DNA of 64,000 nucleotides from Opisthorchis felineus (lineage: Eukaryota; Platyhelminthes; Trematoda; Opisthorchiida; Opisthorchiidae): the NCBI GenBank assembly GCA_004794785.1, contig SJOL01008805.1:238494-302493 (forward strand), in the 5' to 3' direction. Under the pieces are notes generated by a model, which was not told where the DNA came from, did no database searches, and was given only the letters and a program-made list of their open reading frames with translations. Positions 1 to 13,450 of the stretch are shown here, piece after piece. The position numbers and the translations under genes were made by a program. How positions within the stretch are numbered: position 1 is the stretch's first letter; each line of letters begins with the position of its first letter.

Positions 1-1289
1 TGCTGCATTTGTAGTAAATCCATTCGTAACGCAGAACAGCGTTGGTGCTCCAATTACTGGAGGAACGCACAAATACCACATAATTATCCTTCATTTATTG
101 ATTTAACGCCTTCGCGAATTCCGTGAAGGATGAAAAGGATACAGCCCCAAATTTCTCAACAAACGCGTGTGAAGCCACTTCTGAAGCCATAGCACAGCAA
201 GTTCAAAGTCAAATGTGCGCCAAAAAATTTGAACACAGATCAATTAAAACAAATTGCTTAAAAATGAAGGCAGATTAGTGTGATTTTTGGTCTGAGCACA
301 TATGCAACAAAATGCCACACTTTGGCTCAAAAAGTTTTATTCCACCCACAAAGGTTTTGCAGGAAGATGCATTGTGCTTCCAGGGCGCGGCGTCAATCCG
401 AGCACATTTTTAAACAATTCAAAAAATTTGTATCGTAAGCTCTCTGGCTTGAGTATGCGTGTGCAAATACGCTACACTAAAACGCGAACTATCTTTTTTT
501 CAGCACTATGCCGCTGGAGAAAATTGAGCATGCTAGATAAGAATCGAGGAGCAATTGTGAATGACCTAGTTTCAAGATCATTCAAGCAGCCCTGGTGGAT
601 TCACCTGCTTACTCATTTTTCAGCTTTTTTCTATTCTCCTTCGTGCCGCCAACAATTAACCATACAACAACCCTTAATTGGGCGGAAGTAAAACCTTGTC
701 GTTTGGGGAAGATATGTTTGTGACATTCGGACATCGAAATGAGCCCTCCCGAAAGTATCCCACCAGCCTGTGATGATCCTGAGATAGCGTCACTATCTTA
801 TGCTTACACCAATTCACAGGGCAACTGCGTAACTGCAGTGATGCGTCAATTACTGAACACTGAACAAAGCCCATTGACATGGCCATCCAAACATCCGGAG
901 TTAGCTGAGTTACACTTCGGTGTTCGTGGTTAACTGCCGCCTCAGCGTTTGAGACGCATGTCGAAGGGCTAGCCTTCCTAACGTGAGCTACTTATCCATG
1001 CCACTGGTCCCATTTTTGGTCAACATTCTCCGCGTGGAGCGGTACAGTCAACCTTATCAGGCATATGCAAGTTTCCCCACACCGTTGTAGCCGAATAAAA
1101 ATCTATGCTTGAAAAAGTAGCATTTTCCTGCATACATGCTCGAACTCAAAAACGCCAAAACCAGCCATACCTTTGTTGGAATTAGTTTCAGTTAACCCCC
1201 TCTTATAATTTTCGGCGCGATTTCACTTTTACAGTTGCACTGCTATGACTCGGCAAGTTGTGGGTTTGTCTTCAGATATGCTTGTTTAG
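1..1289. other. Unannotated flank, no gene seen
   Basis: The open frames here (the longest at 302-691, + strand) have no recognisable motif and no paired splice signals. I see no SINE head or tail. It is probably intronic or intergenic DNA. Confidence 0.5.
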
Positions 1290-2262
1290 AATTTGGTAGC
1301 TGTCCGGTTTTTATCCTTCACGGCACCTGAGGAGACCCTAAATGAATACATGAGGGGTGATTATGTGGTAGTTGTGCATGCAGTGGGTAAGAAAGCGCCA
1401 ACGCTGTTTTGCGTTACGATCAGGTGTACTACATGCGTAGCTGGTGCCCACCAAAACCAAGTGAAACTTGAGGGCTCAGAGGGAGCTAGTAAGTTAGATG
1501 CATTTGATGATAACATACAGTACGCGAAGCACCGGGCGCCTAGCCCGGTTTCGTCTGAGGAGGCCCGGAAAACGTCAGTCACCCCTTACCATCTTGAGCA
1601 TAATCTAGGGGTGACCCAGTATTTGTACGACCAACTTCCTGTAAACCGTCGGCTAACCGAGAAGTTGTGCAGCTTCAGGGCCCTGCTGAAGTACGCAATT
1701 TTATAGTGTAAAGTTCTTTCTGCAATTGAATTCGGCAAGGTCCTTGGGCTTACACAACTACCGCCGGAAATGTCGACCCGCTCTATCGAGTAAGTGGTGA
1801 ACATTTGGGTCCCATTGTGGCAGATGATATGCTTTTTCCACTGGCGAAGCTTCACGAGTCCGGACGGGTGCTCGTGTTGCAGTCAACGGGGGGTATTTTG
1901 GCCACATATGCCCCCCCCCGATTGCAGCAGACACTTCCCAGAGTCCGTAAATGTCTATGGAACACACGCAATCAACCAGGTCAGGTGTCTTTATAAAGCG
2001 ACCAATGTATAGCTCACCAACGCTAGATCTGGAATTTCTTGATCACAAGTGGCACGTGTACCGGCAGTCCGTTATGGAAAGCGTGCGTTGTGTTCCCATA
2101 TGTAAGCTGTTCAGCTTGTTCACGGAGAAGCTGAGCGAACAGCATCAAGTGAAGACGTTCATCGTGGACAAACTGGCTTCACAAAAGCGGGCGGCTAGAG
2201 TCGTGTTCGGTTGCGATGTTATGCTGTGCCACGTTCATATACGCAAAGCTATTAGGAAGCAC
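1290..2262 (+). mobile_element. Mutator-like (MULE) transposase fossil
   Basis: This is a decayed DNA-transposon gene whose product would cut and paste its own element in the nucleus. The reading frame shifts at least twice. From 1293 the first frame gives an N-terminal part ending in HNLGVTQYLYDQLPVNRRLT, a pattern found just before the HNYRRK segment in animal MULE and SWIM-type transposases; that segment follows near 1750 as HNYRRKC. A second frame gives FPESVNVYGTHAINQ (about 1930-1975), the block that normally carries the first catalytic Asp (V-D-x-T-H). Here that Asp is replaced by Tyr. A third frame gives VKTFIVDKLASQKRAARVVF and then MLCHVHIRKAIRKHL, the second-Asp block and the downstream Cys/His block. 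The C-terminal region and SWIM finger are not visible. With the shifts and the lost Asp it cannot be active. Terminal inverted repeats were not found. Confidence 0.7.
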
Positions 2263-2265
2263 TTA

Positions 2266-2309
2266 CGTATCATATCCATACCATATCATATCATATCCGT
2301 ATCATATCT
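2266..2309. repeat. Short imperfect ATATC-type simple repeat
   Basis: Imperfect reiterations of catatc / ccatatcata units directly follow the last recognisable MULE segment. Confidence 0.7.
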
Positions 2310-4560
2310 GCACGCTGTGTGCTGGGGACCTCCATGCTTGTCCTCATCATTGTTGCTGTCTAGCCCCCGGCCCCAGACAAAAGCGTGAGGGTTTTGTCGC
2401 GAAACGGTCCGCAAAGAAGCCGTGCCATGACGTTTCACAAATCTACAGAGGCACAGAATCCTAGCAAAATGTGTCCCGGAGTTCTGTGTGCATCCGCATC
2501 TTCGCCACCGCGGAGGAACAAATTGAAAGCCCTGGGTTCGTAGCATAATACCAGTACCAGTGCTTCAGAGCTCCAGTTGCAAGATAGAGACGATGAAGAA
2601 TTAATCTTAACAAAAAATGCGAGCGCTCCCCACCGCTTGTAGGGGCCAACTACCAGGCCACCGCTGCAATCTTCATGTGCCAGTAGAGCTACGCTCGTAT
2701 TTTGGTGAGGTAAGCGAAAGTCTGATCTGGCTGCGTGATCAATCAACTCTAGTTTCACCGTTGATCAGATTCCAGTCTGTTCGTTTTGCTGAGGCATTAT
2801 GCATTCCGCGTAAGACCCGTATTTCTTGAGACCTAATATTCAGTAGACATCAGACGCAAGATATAACGCAATGCAAAGCAGCACTTACAAGGAACATCTT
2901 GTGGACACGGTTCTACGAAGCTATTACCGGTAAAGTGCCCACTGTGTGAATTAAGTATTGCTATCAGCTTATCAACCACTTAACTCATTATGATAATTCG
3001 ACAACCTAATATCTTCTCTTTTCAGGACTTCAGTGACTCACTAAATAGTATGCACCAAGAAAGCCGTACTTTTCCGGCCATTGCGTGTACGACCATCAAA
3101 ATACCTAATAAAATTCAGCTTTTCATCCCATCCAAGTCGAACAAATGGCTTTCCCACTCGGGATGGTTGGGCGCCTGTTGGTCACCCTGGTGAACCAGGT
3201 TCGTTTAGCAGTCCGTTATGATTGAAGTACGGTGCTTTCCGCCAGTTGATTAGGCATCGTGAGCCCATAGCCGCATGTCATTCGCGTACGTGAGCTAGAT
3301 TCCCATTGCTGTATTGCGCACGTGACGACAACCTCGTTGGGCAATTTCGACCAACAGTTGCTGGTTTCTCCTTGACTTAAGGCAGGATTAAGCGGTTGGC
3401 ATCATAAGTAGCATCTCACCGTGTGCAAACCGGGCTTCAAACGATCTGGCAACTCCCCGTGCCAGCTACGAGAAGCCTGTAATTTTTCGCCACTTGTAGT
3501 AGAAAGTTCTGTTGCCAGTAAACAAGGGCCGAATTATTCCAAGGCAGTATCAGGCAGCTTACAAGAAAACTCGACCTACCGGCATAGGTCATCTATTATT
3601 GATGGCACTATTTACAACTTTTATCCATTTAATGGAATATTTTATTTTATTTCATTTTTCTGCATATTTTTTATTATAGTTCATTTACATGAGAGGCTTA
3701 CGCTCTTCAAACCTCGTACGAGTTGTCCGAAGTTCATGCGTATTCCTATCACGATGATTACTCAGAACAACACTTCTCGAGGTGGGATAGGCTTCCGCAT
3801 CCATCTTTTTGAGCAGAGAATTCCAGAAAAAAATAGATATAGGAGTGGTCCTCTTGCCAGTTTTGTTTCACTGCGCGTACTGTTGGCTGCAGCAAGTTTT
3901 ACAAATTATTATGGCCGCGAAATTACCTGCGGCCTCTGTCCATATTAAGCGATTCACATTATCCAGGATGTTGGAATATTATATTTTATTAAACACCTAC
4001 ACTACTCATAGCCCTTGTAGAAAAACGCATTCAAAATAGACATTTTCAACTATGAAGCGGTAACCTCGAAAAATTTGTAGTCTTTGGGAAATCGTTTTCA
4101 TTCACTGGATTTCACTTTACTGCGGTACAGTCAGGTTGTAGTGCAAAATTGTCGCTGACATACAGTGTGCCTCCGGTGCTGCTAAATTTCCCAGAATCTG
4201 TTTAGTGATCTGGGAAGCAACGACAGATGTGGAGGTCATCGGTGATGCCCAAAATGCCGACTCAAACAGTGCTACAGTCGGACACTTTGCTGGGACCCTG
4301 ATCAGTTTCATCACTAGTCTCTGAAAGGAGAACCACGGTTTACGTTGTTACTCTACGTGTGATACACCTCAATTTCTGGTTCCGACCGCCTCCTGCCACG
4401 TTATTTTCGGGAAAGAAGGTCTATTTATGTGACCCTAAGTTCCTCAGTCACATTTGCCTTTAACATTCACGTATAGCCCTAGTCCCCGCCAAGTGCATTG
4501 CCGCACCCATAGCACATTTGTGTGATTTCAACGGAGATCTCCAATGCCAATATATTCAAC
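2310..4560. other. Unannotated stretch, no gene seen
   Basis: Short open frames on both strands, including one at 3421-3948 (+) whose middle is an AT-rich run encoding Phe/Ile. None has a recognisable domain or a coherent pair of splice sites. Confidence 0.45.
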
Positions 4561-4696
4561 CCATGCATAAAATCTGAGAGGCATTGTACAGCTGTTTCAT
4601 CCTTGTTGAGAAGCATCAGCTGCGCACATCCCACGAAACGGACAGTTTTGGACTCGTGACTGCCACTTAACTGTTTCGCCAGTAGTGTGATTATCC
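4561..4696 (-). mobile_element. SINE-B copy 1 (tRNA-derived)
   Basis: Reverse-strand copy of the second SINE family. It carries the family core, read on + as gtacagctgtttcatccttg, then ttgagaag, a degenerate box-B-like segment, and the 5' end read as agtgtgatta. The other copies are at 29.3, 40.95, 41.3 and 56.6 kb. The tRNA-like head is strongly diverged here. Confidence 0.6.
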
Positions 4697-7339
4697 CCCC
4701 TTTGGACAGTTTGCGGGCACCAATGCAGGTTTTTTCATAAGTACGTTAAGCCGATTTGTCACCGATCACTAACAAGGGTGACTCCCATACTTCGGTATGT
4801 ATTGACGGTGGGTACAGGTAGGCACAGACTAATTTGTTGAAAGATTCTTCTATGAGATGTTCGTAACGGTATCTGCGGGACGCTGCGTCTCTCGGCTCAG
4901 TTGCAGGGTCGCGTTAGCTGTATACCACACCCACCACCAGTTACCGAATTTATCAAGATGATTTTCAAGTCGCGGACAACGCCTTTTCCCAGTCCAGCCT
5001 GACCTCAGTGCTATCCTAATATTTTTTGTTCTGAGCAACCTGTATTTCCTCTACCAGCCCCACAGCCAACCTCATCGAGCATGTTTTTATAGGGGTTCCA
5101 AGGCGTCGACGTTCACAATTCTTCCTACAAAACACTACTGACCTGGATTAAGACGTTATACAGAAGCGATTTGGGAGGTAACAAAGGATTTCTCGCTGCG
5201 ATAGATCACTCTATCATCTTTTTATAGAGGTGAGAGAGGCGAAAGAGTAAAATTGTCTCTAAGGAAATGTCAGGATAGACATGCAAACTGAAGCTTCAGC
5301 TGAAGAGAGTATCCAGCTTCATAGCACTGGTAATGGTCGGCGAGAAGTCTTCTCAACAATAGTGATTTTCGCGCGCATGGAAAATTTAATTCGACGCCTG
5401 GTTGAGGCGAACCACATGCTCATTATCCGCTCTGTAATAGACAATTGTATGTGCTTGCTGAACACAATATTCATCATATGATATTCCTGGTTAGTGTTGA
5501 CCGTTTTGGTGCATCTCTGTTGCGCCAACCAGTGTTTTCGAGGGATGCCCTGGCAACTAACATTGCGGGGCTGCATTGTCACTACCCTTTGAATGGCTGC
5601 AAAAGTCTACATGTCCCATTTCGCCAGGGCTGAAAGCCCTATTTAGAGGTTTTGAATAACTGAAACTGGCGCTATGCGCACCAAAACGCCCTAATGTACT
5701 TATATACTTGAAATAACTCCAAGCTCAAGGTCGGATATTATTGCTTTCCCTGCCAGGTATGACTTCTGTTTTTTGTTCTAACGGATTCGAGCACGCCAAA
5801 ATGGTTAAAAAGTCGAGGTACACCAGGGGCCACACGATAGGAAGCCTGGGTATAACGGGTCTGGGTATTCCGAGACCGCACACCATTAAAACTGCAACAA
5901 TGCGACTCCGACCCGAAAAGGATTGCCTAGACCTCTGGTTCAGCATACTCAACGCTTTGCGGCCGTCATGACCGCAGGAATGCGACAAACAAATGTTCCT
6001 TCCGGAGGGCGTGGGACTCAGCAAGACCATCATCGGGGAAGTTGTACCACTGCAGAAGTCAATGGGTGTAGATGCCATACTCTGAGAAAGCACCCAACAG
6101 CAGTCAAACATGCAGCGCCAGTTGGTTGTGGAGGGGGACGATAAAAATGTGATTTGCAAGTTTGTGACTATTATATAATGCCGAGGTAAATGGGCCATTA
6201 TTCATGCCCGACGTAGCTGACTCGGACTGAAAAACTGGCTCAGTTCGCCACCCATAGAACATTGCGGTGCATCATTCGTCACCATGGTGGAAGCGTCGGC
6301 GACGAACAATCGTGGTCTGTGGCCTCCGGTATGACTATGTCGGCAATGGTGTTCGCGTCCGATTTCAGCCACGCAAACGTTTCTTTTAATCAGCGAGTGG
6401 ACTCCGGTACTTTGAACCCCCTCTGAGTATTCCCCTCAGAGGCTGTAAGCTCTTTGATCCCCTCCTTTTAAAAAAGCAGAGATAGTGTCGAAGTGCTAGT
6501 CCACAAGCCGCCTCAGTATTTTCAACAAACTTCGCAACATTCAACAGTCGGCTTGCCTTAAAAAGCCGTCCAAAATTGAGCTTACATAAACTTGGCCTAC
6601 ACCGGACGTCTCTGACGCGCAGACCACGTACCTACATTCGGCCCTGCTCATCCAAATTGTCCTCTCCAACACAACTGTATTTTTGGTCCCGCTGAGTGGG
6701 GCCGATTCTCTTCTTGGTATGGTATATCGTTGCACCTTAATTCCTCCGAAAGATGACCTGTTCCTCATATAAACAATTCAGCAGCTTTCCCCAGCTACCA
6801 CGTTACGCGTTTTTTTGTTGGAAGTTGATTTTATCGCTCCCAGTACCTCCTGGATAGAGTTCCGGATCATCGGTTCTAAGGGAAATTTCCCATCAGCGCT
6901 GACCAACGTAGTTCAACATAGCGCTTGGACTCAAAATTTCGTCGCACCCATTAGGAAACGCGCAGGTTAACCGACATCCCTGCTTGATTTGGTTTTGGAC
7001 ACCGAAAGACATTTTGCTGACCGAGTGTTAATTAAGGGTCTTCACTGGAATATTGTGACCACAGTGTGCTGGTTTTTTATTTTATCTGCTACTTGGCCAG
7101 GAACAAGAAACCTTAAACACGGACTCGAATTTTCTGCCGTGCATGCCTCTCAGGCCTGTGTAAATTCCTTGACCAGCACAAATTGGGACCAAATTCAATG
7201 AAGGAGACATACAGAAACACTTGCCAGATATTTCGCAAAGCTGATCCTGTGTTCATCCCAATGGAACCCACACACGTCCAACAAATCGGAGGCTACCCAA
7301 TGAATTCGTCGTCCTCTGGGAACAGAAGATAAACTGACA
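4697..7339. other. Unannotated stretch, no gene seen
   Basis: The longest frame is 5725-6198 (-, 157 codons) with no motif I recognise; 6541-6768 (-) is equally anonymous. No SINE or LINE pieces were recognised. Confidence 0.4.
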
Positions 7340-9700
7340 TTTCGTAGGATGCGGAACACCTTTGAATCAGAAACACGTCGACGGAAACCGCGAAGACAGA
7401 CCATGATGCTAGACCTCGCCCAGAAAAATAAAAATGTACCACATAAGTTCCTCTTCTTGAGGAACAGAAACGGGTTATCCACGAGTAACCCAACAGTGGT
7501 ATCTGAAGCCTACACAGAAAACCGTTCAGGCCTATATTCTGCCCCAGCAAACTCATCATATCCAATCTTGGCAAGATGTATCCGGGAACAGTCTTTAACC
7601 AGCTTAATCTTCACGGAGGATGTCCAGTAACTCTTGCGCAAGAAAAATTTTTTCAGCGCGTTGAGGCCAGATAATAAAAATAATGTTTATTCCTAGTTGA
7701 TGGGTGGCATGCCATCAGACATGACTGTAATAAAAGCATGACCGATGAGATTTGTTGGTTCCCAGGGTTGCGCGGATGTGGGACGGTTTCACAAATAGTA
7801 TACATATCCGACGCAGACGCTGTCGTGCCCAAACTGCCACGATGGAGATGTGGTGGATATTGAGGGCAGAGAAACGTAGTTATGATGGTCTCACTATATT
7901 TTGGGTAAGATATCAAGCTGAAACAAGATCACACAGTTGCAATTTGAAGATAGCGGCCAACAACACAACGGGGGAAGGCAAAACAAAGGCGTCCGGCATG
8001 GCACGTTATAAGAAATTTTCAAGTTAAGGAAACTGATGAACCAGGACAACCGATCTGGTGAAGCAGCAGTGTTACAATGATCCTGCCGGTTAATTTGATC
8101 TAAAACTGAAAACGACTGCTGAGGCTCCGCGGCTTCGGATGGTTGGGTTTATGGCCAGGGTCACAAAAAGCGTAAGTGAGGTGGGCGAAATAGAGGAATT
8201 CGTAACATGGATAAATGGCAGCTGATTTCCTATAGTCGGCGTACAGCGAACCCGTTTAGACTCACCGATGTTGCTGTTGGAGCGGAGTCTGGCGGAAACG
8301 TTCCCTGAGTGAGTGAGTTAGTGATAAGGCTTAGGAAGGTCACGAAATGCGAAGAAAATGATCGGATTTATGTGGAGCGCAAATGGGAATTCCAACGAGA
8401 TGGTTAGATCCGAACAAAGGGTTCAACAGATTAAAACAAACACGTCCCAAATGCGGCTGAGGTCAGATAAAGAATCTGTTCGCAGTTTCAAGCAAAGGAA
8501 GGGGTGGGCGAGAGGGCACATTCCGCAGTGGGGAGGGAATAGTTGCAAGTGTGGCATCAGATTTGAAATGGCATTCCCGTGCCATCCTAGCACAACATAC
8601 TTTGGACTTCTGGACAGTCCCATAACGGACGTCATGTTTGCGGTGATCAGACTGGATCTATGCATTTCTGCGGACAGTGGGATTGTATGGTTTGGCCAAG
8701 AAGATCCGCAGAGGAAAATCACAGCCGATGCATGATCTGAGGCATTTTCGGTTCGGTTCAAAGTCTATTTAGATGTAAAGCGCTGACCAGTTGGACTGGA
8801 CAGCGACCATACAGGGCATTCGAAGGAAGTATTCCGAGGATCGAAGCTGAGGTGGAGGATGCAATGGGATGAGATCAATAATGAGGTCCATCCAGGGATC
8901 CTGAAGCGAGCGTCGCCCACATGGGTAAAACGCTTCCACCTAATGTTACGTCCGTCGTTTGACAAAGACAAAAACTCCGCTCTCAGTAATGGAGCAACTG
9001 CCACGCCAATCTACAAATCTGGCGACCGCTTATCGATCGGCAGCTACAAGCCTGTCGGACCGGCTAGTAAACTGTGCAAGGTGATGGAAAGCGGACCATC
9101 TTAATACACCTTACAACGAAAAACTTGATACCCCCAATGCAGCACGGTTTTTCCCACACAGTTCTTCCGTGACTACAGCCTAACCCAAGCCGAAGACGAA
9201 GGACTCATATTGGACGACATATTTTCGACTTTTCAGAAGCATTTAGTAGAGTCCCCTCATGTTTCGCCACTCCACGAACTCGAATCATATTTGATTCACG
9301 GAGAACTTCTAAGCCGGTTTAGGGCGTTCTTATCAGACAAAATATTCCGCGTGAGTGTAGGCTTCACCTACTCTGCTTCGGAACCGATCTCCACTGGGGC
9401 TTGCTTTTTTGGATCACTTTTCTTTCTGCCTGTGCCAATGACCTTCCAGGTGCGCTATGATGTCCACCTCCACTTTTTGCAGGCGACTTGGAATCCTGGA
9501 GTTTCAACGCCGGTGTGCCGCCAGACGGATGTTGAAGCGGCAAAGCGCAGGTCACTGGACCAGCGCTTTCCTCCGGATGACGAAAAGTTATTATGTCGTT
9601 CGGAAGAGACTCAGCGAAAGCCCTTGTCGTGCTTGATGAGAATGAACAAAAAGACATCACGAAAATAAGTATCAAATAGAAGTCAGTTATCTGGCTTTCC
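7340..9700 (+). mobile_element. Decayed CR1-like LINE, linker and RT pieces
   Basis: Several frames in order match the reverse transcriptase of a CR1-like non-LTR retrotransposon. At 7385-7540 there is a linker-like block (MMLDLAQKNKN ... FLFLRNRNGLST). At 8815-9100 come the RT finger blocks VHPGILK, ATPIYKSGDR, IGSYKPVG and LCKVMES. Near 9150 comes IPPMQHGF, near 9215 the palm block FDFSEAFSRV (first catalytic Asp region), and at 9265-9405 ELESYLIHGELLSRFRAFLS followed by ASEPISTG, the usual lead-in to SGVPQG. The YADD box is not readable. Stops and frameshifts separate the blocks. About 1.1 kb of non-matching DNA (7640-8780) sits between linker and RT, probably an insertion or very decayed sequence. 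The pattern order is established for CR1/Jockey-type RTs; the clade is inferred. Confidence 0.6.
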
Positions 9701-11891
9701 TCAAACATGTCATTCTCACTTCACCACAATAAATCAGCTCCGAAAACATTCATCGTTCCGCGGATGATTCGGCGCACCTTCCACCATATTACCCTCATCG
9801 ACTTCAAAACAATTTATGGGGCCTACGTCAGGTTGCTTCTTTAATATCCCAACCATGTTGCCTAATGAGGACGCAAGAAAGACGTGACCCTCACTGAGCG
9901 TGTCCCACTTGCCATGAAAATGGTTGCTGACCATAAATCCGTCGATTTTGAAACGCGTCCTGTGGTGGTTGACCTCACTTCCTTGAGTAATGTCGCCTTC
10001 AAGGAGACCTGGCGTTCACTTACGTCCGGTTTGAACAAGGTTAGGCAAACCGGTTTTTTCACCGTTGGCCTATCTAACACGCTGTGGGGACATGGAAAGA
10101 AGATTTTCACGCTCAGAGCCCACGATTTCAGTAGGCAACATTTTTTTCATTTTGCGTTGATTAACCTTCTGACGCTTATTGAAGCTTTCGCAGGTGGGTC
10201 TCGCGCTGGCAAGTTCACTGTCCAGCGCTGTGACTTTAGGCAGCGGTACTACACCGTTTTTCGCTTGTGCGTTTTATATGGAAGGAAGTCGCTTGACACC
10301 AAGAGCAAATCTAGCCTGGGAAGCTTGGGCGAAAGCCTCGATTCTGTGTATCAAACCGTGAAATCGTGAATCTACATAGATTCAGAGATTGAACGGTGGT
10401 AGAGTCTAATCAAGCCATTAAACCGGGGCGGGTGGTCGAAGGAAGACTGTTCAGGACACCCCAGTATCGTAAGGAATTTGTGGGGTGTAGATCAGCGCTC
10501 ATCGCGTATGACTTACGAATGCTGACTAGTTGGGCCGCCATATGCATCATCCCGCGCTTGTTTTTCCGCATGCTGGGCAAGTGCTCGAAAAGGCATCCAA
10601 CTAAACATGGTGTGGCCCCACCATAGTGCTGGCTACAAGTATCTTGCCAACATAGCTGAAGAATATATTGAAGCAGCAAAAGTCCTCATTTATGAGGCTC
10701 TGAATGCTTTATGCGGCTCCTGAAAGCCTGCAGGCCGTCCGGGTGAGTTTGAAAAAAATTGTAAATGTCCAAACGACGTCAAACTTCGAGATGCCGGACC
10801 AGAAAGTAGAGTCGCGTCGTAAAAGCGAACAGAAGGAAACGGTCGTTTGAAGACGGAATCTTCTTGTCAAACTATAGGCGCACAAGCTTGGGTTGCTTTA
10901 GTGTTGTTTTAAAGGTGCCGTACTTGATGCATGGTTTCGTCTCACATGTCACAAGCTTACTCTGAAATCAAAAGCCCCTACTGGGTTTTAGGAAATTCGC
11001 GCTCTGATTGCAGTAAACACGCCGACAGCGTTCACTCAGTTGTGCCTTTTTTGACACTGGAACAAAAGACTCCATACCCTGTTAACGCCAACTATGCCCG
11101 ATTTTATGTGAACTTCACATGTTTCCATAATGTATCACAGACAGCTACATGGTGTAAACATAAAATATGCCACGCACAAATGGTACATCCAGTGTAATTT
11201 ATCAAGTGTAGTAATCCCTCATATTCTAAGCACCATTAATCCAGTAGCACACAAATAGGGAAGCCAAAGACGACTCGTCTATGTCAAAGCAAACAGCCAT
11301 ACTCATCGTAGTGCTCTCAGTGGGCTGACCCCAAATGATAAGAAATCGCGACCCCTTATCTTCTGCTGACCCATCCAAATCCGAATGGGAGAACGGCGAC
11401 TTCTAATTCGAGTCTAGCGGGCTCATTTGGGATATCTGTATGTACGTCTTTTCAGGTTGTCAGAAGGTGTTGTTTAAACCAACCAAACGTCTTGACCTTC
11501 AGTAACCTCATGAATTTTGATTCCAAGGCCATTCTTGTTATGCGGTTTGCGTTGCCTTGCCTGTATGCTTGGTGTTCATATATTGTGGATTCATGCAAAT
11601 ACATGGACGTATAGGCCGGAAATAAATTCACGCGGAGTTTGTAGTTCCTGATTTTCACGGAAATAGCTTACAAGACATCTGTGTCCATTCATGATAGGAC
11701 ATGCCAGAAGGTGCCAATCGTCGACTCAGTAATGCTTCCGGTCACAGTAATGAAAAGCAAATTCACCAGAAGACTGAGAATCGAAGTGAGTGTATGAGAG
11801 AATCACTTCTATCTGACTGGTAATATTTTTCCTTTGAGAAACTGTATATGGAAAAAAGTCACGTTCCACCTAAAAGAGGCTTCGTGTCCAC
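9701..11891. other. Unannotated stretch, possible LINE remnants
   Basis: The frame at 9884-10369 (+) has no clear domain, but its strand and position would fit the decayed C-terminal part of the upstream LINE. From 10.4 kb onward I see nothing I can name. Confidence 0.35.
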
Positions 11892-11898
11892 TAGCGTA

Positions 11899-12095
11899 AT
11901 AATAATAATCGTTCAGCTGTAACACCCTTTCGGTGCCTAGCTGCCATGCCACCCGGAGTAAGCACGAGGGCTAAAATACGGCCAGGTTACCCAAACCTAG
12001 ACAGGAGAAGTCGAGATGCAGTGGTGGGGTTCGAACCACGAACCTTCTGGCCGATAACTTCGCGCTCTAAAGACGGGGCCATCTCGCCACCCAAT
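11899..12095 (-). mobile_element. SINE-A copy, full length, reverse strand
   Basis: tRNA-derived SINE. On the reverse strand the box-B-like segment (ggttcgaaccac on +, near 12030) is followed by the conserved tRNA-unrelated body and the 3' hairpin (caccctttcggtgc on +). The heptamer tagcgta occurs on both sides (11892-11898 and 12096-12102) and is a plausible short target-site duplication. The poly-AAT run near 11899 is the 3' tail. Confidence 0.8.
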
Positions 12096-12429
12096 TAGCG
12101 TACCGCAGAGGTCGGGGATGGAGCCTTTTGCCTTCCTTAACTTCACTGAAAGCCTAACCGCTTGTATGAACGTCAAGCCAACTGGTTGCCGGTGCCCTGA
12201 CTCTCTGACGAACGATCTGCAATCGTCACGGACAGACCCAGGCGCAGCCTTCAGCGGATCGTTCGTAAACCGCGAAACGTCTAACATTGAGAAGTGTTAT
12301 GTCTTCTCTGTTGTTCCAGCCCCTACCCCGCCCTTTGGGCCCACACACTCTTCAACAGAATCTGTGAATCCAGGGAAGGATCGTACAACAATCTATGCAA
12401 CAGACTGTGGGTTTCAGAAAGCAGTAAAA

Positions 12430-12720
12430 ACAACAGAAAAAATGCAAGGCTTCCACGATTCGCTTCGAGGCACTGGAAGGACGGCCACTGTCACCCTATA
12501 TTCAACGCTATATCAGGCCACATGTTGAATATGCAGTTCAGTCGTGGAATCTGTGGCTCGAGCATCCTCATCATCATCGACAGCATGACATCAGTGTTCA
12601 ACACCGACGCTTCACTGCCGTATATGGTATAAAGCGACCATGAACTGCTGTAACTTGAAGTGTCGCATCCCATATTTCTCCCAGAGCCTCAAAACCCACC
12701 ACTTGATAGGACCTATCATC
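12430..12720 (+). mobile_element. CR1-like LINE fragment, RT thumb region
   Basis: One frame reads IRPHVEYAVQSWNLWLE at about 12510-12560, the motif that follows the RT palm in CR1-like elements (RPHLEYAVQAW-type). A shifted frame continues with VQHRRFTAVYGIKRP. It is on the same strand as the 7.3-9.7 kb LINE, so it may be the 3' part of that element separated by later insertions, or a separate copy. It contains frameshifts and is not functional. Confidence 0.6.
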
Positions 12721-13450
12721 CCTCGAACTGTACTCCGTGGCCTATAGGAATTTGTGGTTTGTCCCTATGTTCGTCTAACAAATACTGATCATTCCTGTCA
12801 CCAGCTGGTTAGTCTTAATAACATCAGGAGCATCGAAGGCCACGAACCAATTTTCTTCCAGCACAGTCTTCTGGATTACCCACACTTTCTACTGCTAACT
12901 TTACCGTACTTGGAACTACCCACCTACACACGTTCCTGTCCCAACAGTAAGCTGTCGAGTGTCGGCTAGAACTACACCCACAAGGGTGTACTGCACTGTC
13001 GATTAACTCTGCTAGAGGCACCAATAATATCCCAACCCATTCTACCGTACGTTGTGGGGCATGAGAAACCTAACTTGTTACCCCGCACGATCCTTTGAGT
13101 CTTATGACATTTTAGGTTGCTTGATCACAGACTGAACGCTATTATAGTGTACGTAACTAACGTTTATTGCTCCAGTCTGCATCTATTCCTTGTGTCAGCA
13201 ACTCAAGCTGAGTGAATGTTGGGTTTCCTGTGTAGATGACTGGTTGAGAGCATTTCTGTTAGACTGGTCAGACAGACCGTAGTGCAATCACTCCAAAATT
13301 TGCATCATGAAGGCTCTGAAAGCTGTTTGACTGTTGTAGAAACAACTGTCTACGGAGTTCCTTGTCGTTTACATTGATGAACCCTTGAACTGTCCCTTTT
13401 TATCGTGATGGTGGAATGGAAATTCTGTGAACAAATAATATTAGTAAATA
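12721..13450. other. Unannotated stretch
   Basis: No convincing motif on either strand. It could include the decayed 3' end of the LINE fragment before it. Confidence 0.4.

Noticed and set aside
8025..8090. Hammerhead-ribozyme-like core (ctgatga, stem accag/ctggt, gaag)
   Set aside because: The CUGAUGA box and a 5-bp stem II are present, but the required GAAA is GAAG and I cannot build stems I and III around it. Likely chance, although hammerheads occur in fluke SINE-like repeats.
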